Of a stretch of 64,000 nucleotides of DNA, positions 56,508 through 64,000 are shown piece by piece. Below the pieces are notes generated by a model that saw only the letters and a program-made list of their open reading frames with translations, did no database searches and was not told the origin of the DNA. Origin of the DNA: Neoroseomonas marina (lineage in GTDB: Bacteria; Pseudomonadota; Alphaproteobacteria; Acetobacterales; Acetobacteraceae); NCBI RefSeq assembly GCF_012927745.1, contig NZ_JABBKX010000004.1:1-64000 (forward strand), in the 5' to 3' direction. Each line of letters opens with the position of its first letter. The stretch's first letter is position 1. The position numbers and the translations under genes were made by a program.

Positions 56508-57539
56508 ATGACCGCGGCGATCGAATTCGGCCTCGATACCTTCGGCGACATCACCGCCGGACCGGACGGGCAGTTGCTCTCCCACGCGCAGGTCATCCGC
56601 GACGTCATCGCGGAAGGCGTGCTGGCGGATCGCCTCGGCGTCGACTTCTTCGGCGTCGGCGAGCATCACCGCGAGGACTTCGCCGTCTCGGCACCCGACG
56701 TGGTGCTGGCGGCCATCGCCGGGCAGACGCAGCGCATCCGGCTGGGGTCCGCCGTGACGGTGCTGAGTTCCGACGACCCGGTGCGCGTCTACCAGCGCTT
56801 CGCGACGCTCGATGCTGCGTCGCAGGGGCGGGCGGAGGTCATCCTCGGCCGCGGGTCCTTCACTGAATCCTTCCCGCTCTTCGGCTATCCGCTCGACCAG
56901 TACGAGGTGCTGTTCGAGGAGAAGCTCGACCTTTTCACCAAACTGCTGCCGCAGGACAAGGTGACCTGGTCCGGGACGGTGCGCGCGGGGCTGCGCGACC
57001 AGCGCGTCTTTCCCACCGTCGAGAAGCCGCCGCTGCGGACCTGGATCGGCGTCGGCGGCAGCCCGGAATCGGTTGTGCGCGCGGCCCGGCACGGGCTGCC
57101 GATGATGCTCGCGATCATCGGGGGCGATCCACAGCGCTTCGTCCCCTATGCCGACTTCTTCCGCCAGGCCTGCGACAAGCTCGGCCAGTCGCGGCTGCCG
57201 GTCGGCGTGCATTCGCCAGGCTATGTCGCCGAGACCGACGCCCAGGCGCGCGCGGAGTTCTTTCCCGACTACAAGCGCATGCGCGACCGTATCGGCGCGG
57301 AACGCGGCTGGTCCCCGATGACGGAAGCCGAGTTCACGCAGGAAGCCGATCACGGCTCGCTGTATCTGGGCTCGCCCGAGACCGTCGCGCGCAAGATCGC
57401 GGCGACCGTTCAGGCCCTTGGCGCGCAACGCTTCCAGTTGAAGTACAGCGCGGGACCGTTGAGCCACGCGAAGCTGATGCGCTGCATCGAGCTTTACGCG
57501 ACGCAGGTCGTCCCGCGCGTGCGGGAACTGCTGGGCTGA
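56508..57539 (+). CDS. LLM-class flavin-dependent oxidoreductase (LLM_2I7G type)
   Basis: A 343-residue luciferase-like protein. IEFGLDTFGDITAGPDGQLLS, DFFGVGEHHREDFAVSAPDVVLAA, GSAVTVLSSDDPVRVYQ and AEVILGRGSFTESFPLFGY mark the 2I7G subgroup. It should use reduced FMN; the substrate is unknown. The ATG at 56508 is preferred to upstream frames in the gene-poor stretch. Convergent with a small periplasmic-protein gene, only 3 bp apart. Confidence 0.86.
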   Translation: MTAAIEFGLDTFGDITAGPDGQLLSHAQVIRDVIAEGVLADRLGVDFFGVGEHHREDFAVSAPDVVLAAIAGQTQRIRLGSAVTVLSSDDPVRVYQRFATLDAASQGRAEVILGRGSFTESFPLFGYPLDQYEVLFEEKLDLFTKLLPQDKVTWSGTVRAGLRDQRVFPTVEKPPLRTWIGVGGSPESVVRAARHGLPMMLAIIGGDPQRFVPYADFFRQACDKLGQSRLPVGVHSPGYVAETDAQARAEFFPDYKRMRDRIGAERGWSPMTEAEFTQEADHGSLYLGSPETVARKIAATVQALGAQRFQLKYSAGPLSHAKLMRCIELYATQVVPRVRELLG

Positions 57540-57542
57540 ACC

Positions 57543-58007
57543 TCAGCCCGGCCCACAGGCCGCGGCGAGCGCCGCCACGCCGGCCCTTGTGCCGACAAGC
57601 GGAAAGTTCTCGGTCCGCCCGGCCACCGTGATGCGCAGGCGGCGACCTTCGCCGATCACCCGCCCCAGTGCCGGATCATAAGGCAGGTCCGCCGTGAGGA
57701 TGTCGCCGAGTTCGGTGATCTCCGCACGCAGTCGCAGCGTGACGCGTCCGGCCTCCGAGACGAACTCCACCGGCACCTCGCGCCCCGGCGGCACCCCCCG
57801 CGTTCCGCCCAGAGAGACGGTGAAGCGCCGCTGGGGCAGGAGGCAGCCGAGGAATATCGGCTGGAAGTCCGTGTCCGGCTGCTCATAGGCGAGGACCGCG
57901 CCCTCGGCCGATTGGCGGACCTGCCAGCGCAGGCTCTCCGCATGGGCCGCCGGGCTCGCCATGCCGAGGGCCACCGCCAGCATCCATCGCGCCTTGCTCA
58001 TTGTCAC
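57543..58007 (-). CDS. hypothetical secreted protein
   Basis: A 154-residue protein with a signal peptide (KARWMLAVALGMASPAAHA, cleaved before ESLRW). The mature part is beta-rich, with one Cys near the middle (FLGCLLPQRRF) and one near the end (ALAAACGPG) that could pair. No family recognised. The start could be 58007 or 58001. It faces the LLM gene and follows the antiporter region on the same strand. Confidence 0.65.
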   Translation of the reverse strand: MTMSKARWMLAVALGMASPAAHAESLRWQVRQSAEGAVLAYEQPDTDFQPIFLGCLLPQRRFTVSLGGTRGVPPGREVPVEFVSEAGRVTLRLRAEITELGDILTADLPYDPALGRVIGEGRRLRITVAGRTENFPLVGTRAGVAALAAACGPG

Positions 58008-58072
58008 CTCATCCCACGAGGTCGGTATCGCCGCGGTATGCGCGGGGCGCCATGAAGGGCTTCGTCGGCCCG

Positions 58073-59848
58073 TCAGGTGTCGCCCTCGACCGGATGGGCG
58101 GCGAGCCAGTCGTCCTGGTGCGAGAGCAGGAGCCGCCGGCCCGCCTCCATGCCCTGGGAGGCCTCCAGCGCGAAGCGTTCGGCATCGCGGCGGCGCAGCG
58201 TCTCGATCGCCTCCTCGGCGTCCGCATCTGCGACGCCGAGCTGGAGCAGTCCTTCATGGCCCATGACGAGGGCAGATTCGAAGGTCTCGCGGATCTGGAA
58301 ATCCGCCCCGGCCCCGAGCAGGCGCATCGCGTGCTCGCGGTCGAAGGCGCGGGCAAGGACGGGAATGCCCCGGAACTCCGCCTTCAGCAGGTGGACGATG
58401 CGCAATGCCGCTTCCCGGTCGTCGACGCAGCACATGATCAGCCGCGCCCGACCCGCGCCGGCGGCGTGCAGGATGTCGAGCCGCGTCCCGTCGCCGTAAT
58501 GCACCTTGAAGCCGTAGGCATTCGCCTCGCGGACCATCTCGGGGTCGGTGTCGATCACCGAGATCGAACAATGCCGCGTCAGCATGGAACTGCCGACGAT
58601 CTGCCCGAAGCGGCCGAAGCCGATGATCAGCACGCTCGCGGCATTGTGTTCGGGTGCCTCGACGCCGTCCAGCGAGGGCTCCACCGGCGGCACCAGGCGG
58701 TCGTGCAGGATGATCATCAGTGGCGTCAGCACCATCGAGACGATCACCGTCGCCGTCATCACCGCGTTCGCCTGGCTGTCGATGATGCCGACGGCAAGCG
58801 CCGCGCCGAACAGCACGAAGGCGAATTCCCCGCCCTGGGCCATCAGCACGGCACGTTCCAGGGCTTCCCGATGGCCGGCACGGGCGAAGCGCGCGACCGC
58901 GTAGATGGCGACAGCCTTCACCGCCATGTACGCCACCACGCCGATCGCGACGCTGCGCCAGTTCGCGGCGATGACCGCGATGTCCAGCGCCATGCCGACG
59001 GCGAGAAAGAACAGCCCCAGCAGGATGCCGCGGAAGGGTTCCACATCGGCTTCCAGCTGGTGCTTGAACGCGCTTTCGGACAGTAGCACGCCGGCGAGGA
59101 AGGCCCCCATCGCCATGGACAGCCCGCCCATCTGCATCGCCAGCGCCGACCCGAGCACGACGAGCAGGGCGGCGGCCGTCATCACCTCGCGCGCGCGGGA
59201 CTGGGCCAGCAGGCGGAACATCGGGTTGAGCAGCCAGAGCCCCGCGGCGACCAGCGCGGCAATGGACGCGAGGCCGATGCCCACCGCCATCACCCGGTCG
59301 CCGGCCGTCGCGCTCGCCGCGCCGGGGGCGCGGAAGGCGACCAGCGCCAGCAGGGGCACGATCGCCAGGTCCTCGAGCAGCAGGACCGCGATGATGCGCT
59401 GCCCGGCCGGCGTGCCGATCATCCGCCGTTCCTCGAGCATCTGCATCACGATCGCCGTCGAGGTCAGCACGAAGCCCGTGCCCGCGACGAAGGCGACGGT
59501 CGCGGGCAGGCCGGTCAGCACGCCGACCCCTGTCAGCAGCAGGATGCACACGCCGACCTGGACGATGCCGAGGCCGAAGATCTGCTTGCGCATCGCCCAG
59601 AGCCGCGATGGCTCCATCTCGAGCCCGATGATGAAGAGGAACATCACCACGCCGAGTTCGGCGACGTGCAGGATCGATTGCGCGTCGCTGAACAGGCCGA
59701 TGCCGTAGGGGCCAATCACCAGCCCCGCGACCAGGTAGCCGAGCACGGACCCCAGGCCGAGCCGCTTGAAGATCGGAACGGCGACGACGGCGGCACCCAG
59801 CAGCGCCACCACGCTGACGAGGTCCGGGCCGTGCGACTCAGCGGCCAT
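58073..59848 (-). CDS. monovalent cation:proton antiporter-2 (KefB/KefC/YbaL family)
   Basis: A 591-residue transporter. About 12 membrane segments cover residues 10-385, with VLGYLVAGLVIGPYGIGL near the start and TGFVLTSTAIVMQMLEERRM and LLLEDLAIVPLLALVAF in the core. A RCK/TrkA-N nucleotide-binding domain (VLIIGFGRFGQIVGSSML, near residue 405) follows. It probably exchanges K+ or Na+ for H+ and may be gated by nucleotides or glutathione-type ligands. No ancillary KefF/KefG subunit is adjacent. Confidence 0.9.
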   Translation of the reverse strand: MAAESHGPDLVSVVALLGAAVVAVPIFKRLGLGSVLGYLVAGLVIGPYGIGLFSDAQSILHVAELGVVMFLFIIGLEMEPSRLWAMRKQIFGLGIVQVGVCILLLTGVGVLTGLPATVAFVAGTGFVLTSTAIVMQMLEERRMIGTPAGQRIIAVLLLEDLAIVPLLALVAFRAPGAASATAGDRVMAVGIGLASIAALVAAGLWLLNPMFRLLAQSRAREVMTAAALLVVLGSALAMQMGGLSMAMGAFLAGVLLSESAFKHQLEADVEPFRGILLGLFFLAVGMALDIAVIAANWRSVAIGVVAYMAVKAVAIYAVARFARAGHREALERAVLMAQGGEFAFVLFGAALAVGIIDSQANAVMTATVIVSMVLTPLMIILHDRLVPPVEPSLDGVEAPEHNAASVLIIGFGRFGQIVGSSMLTRHCSISVIDTDPEMVREANAYGFKVHYGDGTRLDILHAAGAGRARLIMCCVDDREAALRIVHLLKAEFRGIPVLARAFDREHAMRLLGAGADFQIRETFESALVMGHEGLLQLGVADADAEEAIETLRRRDAERFALEASQGMEAGRRLLLSHQDDWLAAHPVEGDT

Positions 59849-59939
59849 CGGTCAGGAGATCCGGCATTGTCGGGGCGGTCATGGAGGGGTTCCGGTTGTT
59901 CGCGCCGATGCTGACCTCTGGCGGCGCCCGCCGCAATCA

Positions 59940-60041
59940 CGAAGGCTGTCGCGACGTTCCCCGACAGGCCTTCGCGGCGCGCGGTCCAGACCCTCGGCCA
60001 GGGAATGGCGCGCTGCGCGAGACTGCGCGCTAGGCTGCGCG
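59940..60041. promoter_or_regulatory. hairpin and CTGCGCG iterations upstream of the MFS gene
   Basis: A near-perfect inverted repeat (CGAAGGCTGTCG and CGACAGGCCTTCG, 59940-59973, one bulge) is followed by three copies of CTGCGCG at 60013, 60023 and 60035, 10 and 12 bp apart. The spacing fits binding of a regulator on one face of the helix. They lie 35-65 bp before the MFS start. Confidence 0.35.
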
Positions 60042-60075
60042 ATCCGGGGGGAGGAATCAGGGGCATGCAGCGCAG

Positions 60076-61287
60076 ATGAGCCAGCGCCCGTCGCGCCAGG
60101 CCTGGTTGATGGTGGCCGGCGGCTTCCTGGCGTTCACCGTCAGCGCCAGCCTGATGCACGCCTATACGGTCTTCCTGCTCGCCTTCATCGAGACCTTCGC
60201 ATGGTCCCGCGCCGAAGCGAGCCTTGCCTATTCGGTGGGCCAGATCGTGGGCGGCGTCAGTTCCCCACTGGTCGGCGGGCTGGTGGATCGGATCGGCGCG
60301 CGACGGATGGTGCTGCTCGGCGGCTGCCTGCTGACCATTGGCCTGCTCGGCAGCGCGCAGGCGGATGCGCTGTGGCAGGTGGTGCTGCTCTATGGCGTGG
60401 TGATGACGCTGGGGGCGAACTGCATCGGGCTGGTCGTCTTCGTGCCGCTGGTCTCGCGCCTGTTCGTCGCGCAACGGGGGATGGCGATCTCCCTGCTGCA
60501 ATCGGCCAACGGCTTCGGGCGGGCGATCTCGGCGCCGATCGCGCAGTGGCTGGTGGATGCCCAGGGCTGGCGCAACGCCTACCTGATGCAGGCGGGGCTC
60601 ATGGGGGTTCTCATCATCCCGTTGGCGGCGATGTTCCGCCGGGCGGATGCACTGGCGCCAGCGGCTGCGACCTCTGGCGCGGCGACCGACGGCGGACGGG
60701 CCTGGACCCTCGCCGAGGCCATCCGCACGCGGCATTTCTGGCTGCTCTTCCTCGTCTACATGCTGACCAGCATCGGCAGCTTCCTCGTCTCCCTGCACCA
60801 GCTGGCCTTCGCGGTGGGGCAGGGGTTCGAACCGCTCTACGCCGCGACGGTGCTTGGCATGGGCAGCCTGCTGGCGCTGCCGGGGGTGATCCTGACGGGG
60901 ACGCTGTCCGACTACATCGGGCGGGAATGGGCGGCGATCCTCGCCTATGGCATCTCGATCGTCGGGGTCGCGGCGGCGCTGACCATCGGGGACGGGTCGC
61001 AGCACCTGCTGCTCTGGCTGCATGCCTGCTTCTTCGGCATCACCTGGGGCGCGCGGGGGCCCGCCATCACCGCGAAGACCGCGGACCTGTTCGGCGGGCC
61101 GCGGCTCGGCACCATCCTCGGCGTCATCACGATCGGGTCCGGCGTGGGTGCGGGGATCGGCTCCTGGGGCGCGGGGCTGCTGTTCGACTTGACCGGGACC
61201 TACCGGCCGGCCTTCATCCTGTCCATCGTCGCCTATGCGCTGGGTGCCGTCTTCTTCTGGGCGCTGCGCAAGCCGGTCGCGCGCTGA
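60076..61287 (+). CDS. MFS transporter
   Basis: A 403-residue permease with 12 membrane helices. The A-type motif is GGLVDRIGARRMVLLGG at about residues 72-88. A charged central loop lies near residue 200. The type resembles monocarboxylate or oxalate/formate antiporters (LSQ-free, FTVSASLMHAYTVFLLAFIETF start), so a carboxylate is a plausible cargo. It is followed by a two-subunit CoA transferase and a DsbA-fold isomerase, so the four could form an aromatic or carboxylate uptake and activation set. Confidence 0.87.
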   Translation: MSQRPSRQAWLMVAGGFLAFTVSASLMHAYTVFLLAFIETFAWSRAEASLAYSVGQIVGGVSSPLVGGLVDRIGARRMVLLGGCLLTIGLLGSAQADALWQVVLLYGVVMTLGANCIGLVVFVPLVSRLFVAQRGMAISLLQSANGFGRAISAPIAQWLVDAQGWRNAYLMQAGLMGVLIIPLAAMFRRADALAPAAATSGAATDGGRAWTLAEAIRTRHFWLLFLVYMLTSIGSFLVSLHQLAFAVGQGFEPLYAATVLGMGSLLALPGVILTGTLSDYIGREWAAILAYGISIVGVAAALTIGDGSQHLLLWLHACFFGITWGARGPAITAKTADLFGGPRLGTILGVITIGSGVGAGIGSWGAGLLFDLTGTYRPAFILSIVAYALGAVFFWALRKPVAR

Positions 61288-61345
61288 CCCCCTGGACAGC
61301 CATGCCCATGCGCCGGAGCATGGCGGCAGGGAAGGGAACCTAAGA

Positions 61346-62080
61346 ATGGCGCGACGCAGCAAGGTCGTGGCGGATTTCGATGCCGCCGTGGCGGGCATAC
61401 CGGACGGATCGACCATCGCCATCGGCGGCTTCGCCATGCCGGGCGTGCCGTTCAACCTGGTCGCCGCGCTGCTGCGGCAGGGGGCGAAGCGGCTGACCTG
61501 CATCGCCAACACCACCGGCGGCGCGCACAAGCCGCGCATGCCCGACATCGGCATGCTGGTGGAGAACGGGCAGGTCGCGAAGGTCATCTGCTCCTTCACC
61601 GCGGGCACGCGCGCTTCCGACGTGCTGCCCTTCACGCCCTATTACGAGCGCGGCGAGGTGGAGGCCGAGATCGTCCCGCAGGGCACGCTTGCCGAGCGCC
61701 TGCGCGCCGCCGGCGCCGGCATCCCCGCCTTCTACACGCCGACCGCGGTCGGCACCGAGCTCGCCGAGGGTCGGGAGACACGGGTGATCAACGGCCGCGA
61801 AGTCCTGCTGGAATACGCGCTGCCGGTCGATGTCGCCTTCATCCGCGCCTACCAGGCCGATGAGGCCGGCAACCTCCGCTTCCGCCGCAGCCAGCGCAAC
61901 TTCAACCCGCTGATGGCCATGGCCGCCAAGCTGGTGATCGTGGAGGTGGAGGAACCCATCCTGCCCGCCGGCGCGATCGACCCGGACGACGTGCACACGC
62001 CCGGCATCCTGGTGCAGCGCCTGGTGCAGATACCGCCGCCGCCCGAAGGGCTCTGGCCGGTGAAGAGGGAGGCGCGCTGA
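61346..62080 (+). CDS. 3-oxoacid CoA-transferase subunit A
   Basis: A 244-residue alpha subunit. DGSTIAIGGFAMPGVPFNLVAAL, FTAGTRASDVLPFTPYYERGEVEAEIVPQG and GTLAERLRAAGAGIPAFYTPTAVGTELAEG (each read in parts) are class I CoA-transferase signatures. It should transfer CoA from succinyl-CoA to a 3-oxoacid with subunit B. The TGATG junction with subunit B couples the pair. Substrate (acetoacetate or 3-oxoadipate) not resolvable. Confidence 0.9.
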   Translation: MARRSKVVADFDAAVAGIPDGSTIAIGGFAMPGVPFNLVAALLRQGAKRLTCIANTTGGAHKPRMPDIGMLVENGQVAKVICSFTAGTRASDVLPFTPYYERGEVEAEIVPQGTLAERLRAAGAGIPAFYTPTAVGTELAEGRETRVINGREVLLEYALPVDVAFIRAYQADEAGNLRFRRSQRNFNPLMAMAAKLVIVEVEEPILPAGAIDPDDVHTPGILVQRLVQIPPPPEGLWPVKREAR

Positions 62081-62709
62081 TGCCCTGGTCCCGTCCCCAG
62101 ATGGCCGAACGCCTGGCGCGCGAGTTCCAGGACGGCTGGATCGTCAATCTCGGCGTCGGCATGCCGACGCTGATCGCCGACGTCCCCTTCGGCGACCGCG
62201 AGATCACCTACCACTCCGAGAACGGCGTTATCGGGTATGGCCCCGTCGCGGCGCCGGGGCAGGAGGACCTGCAACTCGTCAACGCCAGCGGCCAGAACGT
62301 CACGCTGCTGCCGGGGGCGGCCATCGTCCACCACGCCGACAGCTTCGCGCTGATTCGGGGCGGGCGGATGGATGTGACGGTGATGGGCGCCTACGAGGCG
62401 GCGGCCAATGGCGACTTCGCCAATTGGAAGGTGAAGGGCGCGAAGGGCGGGGGCATCGGCGGCGCGATGGACCTCGCGGCCTCAGCGAAGCGCGTCTACC
62501 TGATGCTCGAGCACCGCACGCGCGACGGCACGCCGCGGCTGATGGCGCGCTGCTCCCTGCCCATCACCGCGCGTGGGGTGGTGACGCTGGTGGTGACGGA
62601 ACTCGGCCTGTTCGCCCCGACCGGCGAGGCCTTCGCCGTCCGCGACCTCGCCCCCGGCGTGACGCTGGACGAGGTCCGCGCCGCCACCGCCTGCCCCGTC
62701 GTGGAGTGA
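62080..62709 (+). CDS. 3-oxoacid CoA-transferase subunit B
   Basis: A 209-residue beta subunit. The catalytic Glu is in YHSENGVIGYGP. WIVNLGVGMPTLIADVPFGD at the start and GGRMDVTVMGAYEAAANGDFANWKVKG in the middle match the family (read in parts). Coupled to subunit A. The next gene begins 4 bp after its stop, so the isomerase belongs to the same transcript. Confidence 0.9.
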   Translation: MPWSRPQMAERLAREFQDGWIVNLGVGMPTLIADVPFGDREITYHSENGVIGYGPVAAPGQEDLQLVNASGQNVTLLPGAAIVHHADSFALIRGGRMDVTVMGAYEAAANGDFANWKVKGAKGGGIGGAMDLAASAKRVYLMLEHRTRDGTPRLMARCSLPITARGVVTLVVTELGLFAPTGEAFAVRDLAPGVTLDEVRAATACPVVE

Positions 62710-62713
62710 GCCC

Positions 62714-63313
62714 ATGCATATCGACTACTACGCGTCCCTGAACTCGCCCTGGACGCATCTGGGGGCGGCGCGGATCGAGGCGCTGGCCGCCCAGCACGGC
62801 GCCACGTTGCGCATCTATCCCGTCGACTTCGGCACGATCTTCGCGGGGTCCGGCGGGCTGCCGCTGCCCAAGCGGTCGCCGCAGCGCCAGGCGTACCGCC
62901 TGCAGGAACTGGCGCGCTGGCGGGACGCGCTGGGCATCCCGATCCAGATCCATCCCAAGCACTTCCCGCACAACGAACTGCCGGCCGCGGCCTGCGTGAT
63001 CGCGGTGCGGGAGACGATCGGCGACGCGCCGGCGATCCGCCTCGCACATCGGGTGCTGAAGGCCTTGTGGGAGGAGGACAAGGACCCGGCCGATCCCGCG
63101 ACGCTCGCGGCGTTGATCGGCGACGTCGGGCTGGACGCGCAGAAGGTCATGGCCCTCGGCGCCGATCCGCAATGGCTGGAACGCCGCAAGGCGGACACCG
63201 AGGCCGCGCTGGCGCGCGGCGCCTTCGGCGCGCCCTTCTACATCATCGGGGACGACATGTTCTGGGGGCAGGATCGCCTCGACTTCGTGGCGCGGCGTCT
63301 GGCGCGCGGGTAG
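62714..63313 (+). CDS. 2-hydroxychromene-2-carboxylate isomerase-like DsbA-fold protein
   Basis: A 199-residue kappa-class glutathione-transferase-like protein. The active Ser is in DYYASLNSPWTHLGAARIE, and GAFGAPFYIIGDDMFWGQDRLDFV ends the fold in the usual way. Such enzymes use glutathione in naphthalene breakdown, but many members have unknown substrates. It begins 4 bp after the CoA transferase and probably forms one operon with it. Confidence 0.86.
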   Translation: MHIDYYASLNSPWTHLGAARIEALAAQHGATLRIYPVDFGTIFAGSGGLPLPKRSPQRQAYRLQELARWRDALGIPIQIHPKHFPHNELPAAACVIAVRETIGDAPAIRLAHRVLKALWEEDKDPADPATLAALIGDVGLDAQKVMALGADPQWLERRKADTEAALARGAFGAPFYIIGDDMFWGQDRLDFVARRLARG

Positions 63314-63356
63314 CACCCGGCGCATCATGCCCCCGGCTGACCACCGGGGGTTCCGC

Positions 63357-64000
63357 ATGACCGACCTTTCCGCCCTGCGCCGGACGGCGCTCGACTGGAT
63401 ATCCGCCAACGAGGCGCGGATGTCCGCCTTCAACGAGCGCATCTGGCACTTCGCGGAACCCGCCTGGCGCGAATACAAATCCGCCGCGGCCTATGTGGAC
63501 CTGCTGCGCGCCGAGGGCTTCGAGGTCGAGGCCGGGTCGGGCGGCATGCCGACCGCCTTCTGCGCGCGCTGGGGGAAGGGCGGGCCGCTGCTGGCCTCCT
63601 TCTCGGAATACGATGCGGTGCCGGGCAATTGCCAGGCCGTGGCGCCACGGCGTGAGCCGCGCGCCGGGATGCATCCCTATGCCGCGGGGCATACCGATCC
63701 GCATTCCTCGCTCGGCACGGCGGCGCTGACCTCGATCCTCGCGACGAAGGCGGCGCTGGAAGCGAGCGGGACGCCGGGCCGGCTGGTGCTGTTCGGCGAG
63801 CCCGCGGAGAAGGTCTGCGGATCGAAGCCCGTCCATGCCGCGAAGGGCTACTATGACGGGCTCGACGCTGCGGTCGTCTATCACCCGCACATGCAGAACA
63901 CGGTGACGGCGGAGACGCAGTTCGGCGCCTATTGGTCCTGCGTCGTCACCTTCACCTGCGACAGCCCCGAGACCTGGATCGACAAGTCGCTGCTGCCGAT
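63357..64000 (+). CDS. M20 family amidohydrolase, AbgB-like (3' end outside window)
   Basis: The frame starts at 63357 (MTDLSALRRTALDWISANEA) and remains open to the last base. Markers are FNERIWHFAEPAWREYKSAA, ASFSEYDAVPGN and AAGHTDPHSSLGTAALTS. The last includes the metal-binding H-x-D-x-H region, followed by LFGEPAEKVCGSKPVHAAKG. The family hydrolyses N-acyl amino acids or p-aminobenzoyl-glutamate. The gene is incomplete here, with 214 residues visible. It begins 43 bp after the isomerase. Confidence 0.85.
   Translation, partial: MTDLSALRRTALDWISANEARMSAFNERIWHFAEPAWREYKSAAAYVDLLRAEGFEVEAGSGGMPTAFCARWGKGGPLLASFSEYDAVPGNCQAVAPRREPRAGMHPYAAGHTDPHSSLGTAALTSILATKAALEASGTPGRLVLFGEPAEKVCGSKPVHAAKGYYDGLDAAVVYHPHMQNTVTAETQFGAYWSCVVTFTCDSPETWIDKSLLP

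Overview
This is a 64 kb chromosomal window of very high GC (about 70% by eye) with dense, mostly housekeeping coding content. The organism is most likely an alphaproteobacterium, probably of the Acetobacteraceae (Roseomonas-like). Supporting signs are a PopZ-type polar organiser, a GTTC-N7-GTTC LexA box, an alphaproteobacterial argS-SPOR-nagZ-scpAB-tat-serS gene order, a complete carbon-phosphorus (C-P) lyase locus, and two families of Gram-negative outer-envelope proteins (TolC, lipoproteins). The family-level assignment is inference from gene content and style, not from a marker-gene comparison.

Layout. 1-300: the cut-off end of a DNA polymerase III delta-prime-like gene that dissolves into G/C homopolymers, followed by two strong hairpins. 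301-4852: a small AhpD-like protein, a flavodoxin-like protein, a dispersed-type palindromic repeat, and a coupled minus-strand operon (gamma-glutamyltranspeptidase, glycosyltransferase-like protein, amidohydrolase). 4933-14789: the phosphonate region. phnG-H-I-J-K-L-M and a 2H-phosphoesterase-like gene (DUF1045) form one tightly coupled minus-strand operon. phnN converges on its end. phnF, a second phnM-like gene and a GT13-like glycosyltransferase diverge from it across a nested palindrome. No phosphonate transporter (phnCDE) and no phnP are present.

14786-27856: a UbiE-like methyltransferase, tRNA-Asn, tRNA-Cys, a pcm-like gene, tolC-popZ, an orphan TctC-like binding protein, valS with a tiny membrane-protein gene, a DUF72 protein, a luciferase-like oxidoreductase, ilvD, two proline-rich lipoproteins and xth. 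28126-41352: erpA, dgt, argS, SPOR protein, nagZ, an M50 protease, scpA, scpB, a 56-codon coupled ORF, an ABC ATPase, tatB, tatC and serS. tatA is missing from its usual place. FkbM and DUF815 genes converge on serS. 41481-46802: yajC, an isochorismatase-like hydrolase, sodB behind a shared bidirectional terminator, an NDUFAF6/phytoene-synthase-like gene, two related membrane proteins, and a paralogue of the GT13-like gene.

46862-55192: uvrA and ssb diverge around a LexA box, then gyrA-coaD-two tandem cyclophilins that share almost identical DNA blocks, a tRNA half and an intact tRNA-Lys. 55378-64000: an APH(6)-like kinase, an LLM oxidoreductase, a small periplasmic protein, a KefB/C antiporter, an MFS transporter, a two-subunit CoA transferase, a DsbA-fold isomerase and the start of an M20 amidohydrolase that runs off the window. 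No insertion sequence, phage module or CRISPR array was seen.

The most interesting parts are the phosphonate region and the glycosyltransferase pair. In the phosphonate region a 2H phosphoesterase sits where the pathway needs a ribose 1,2-cyclic phosphodiesterase, and a second PhnM is present.
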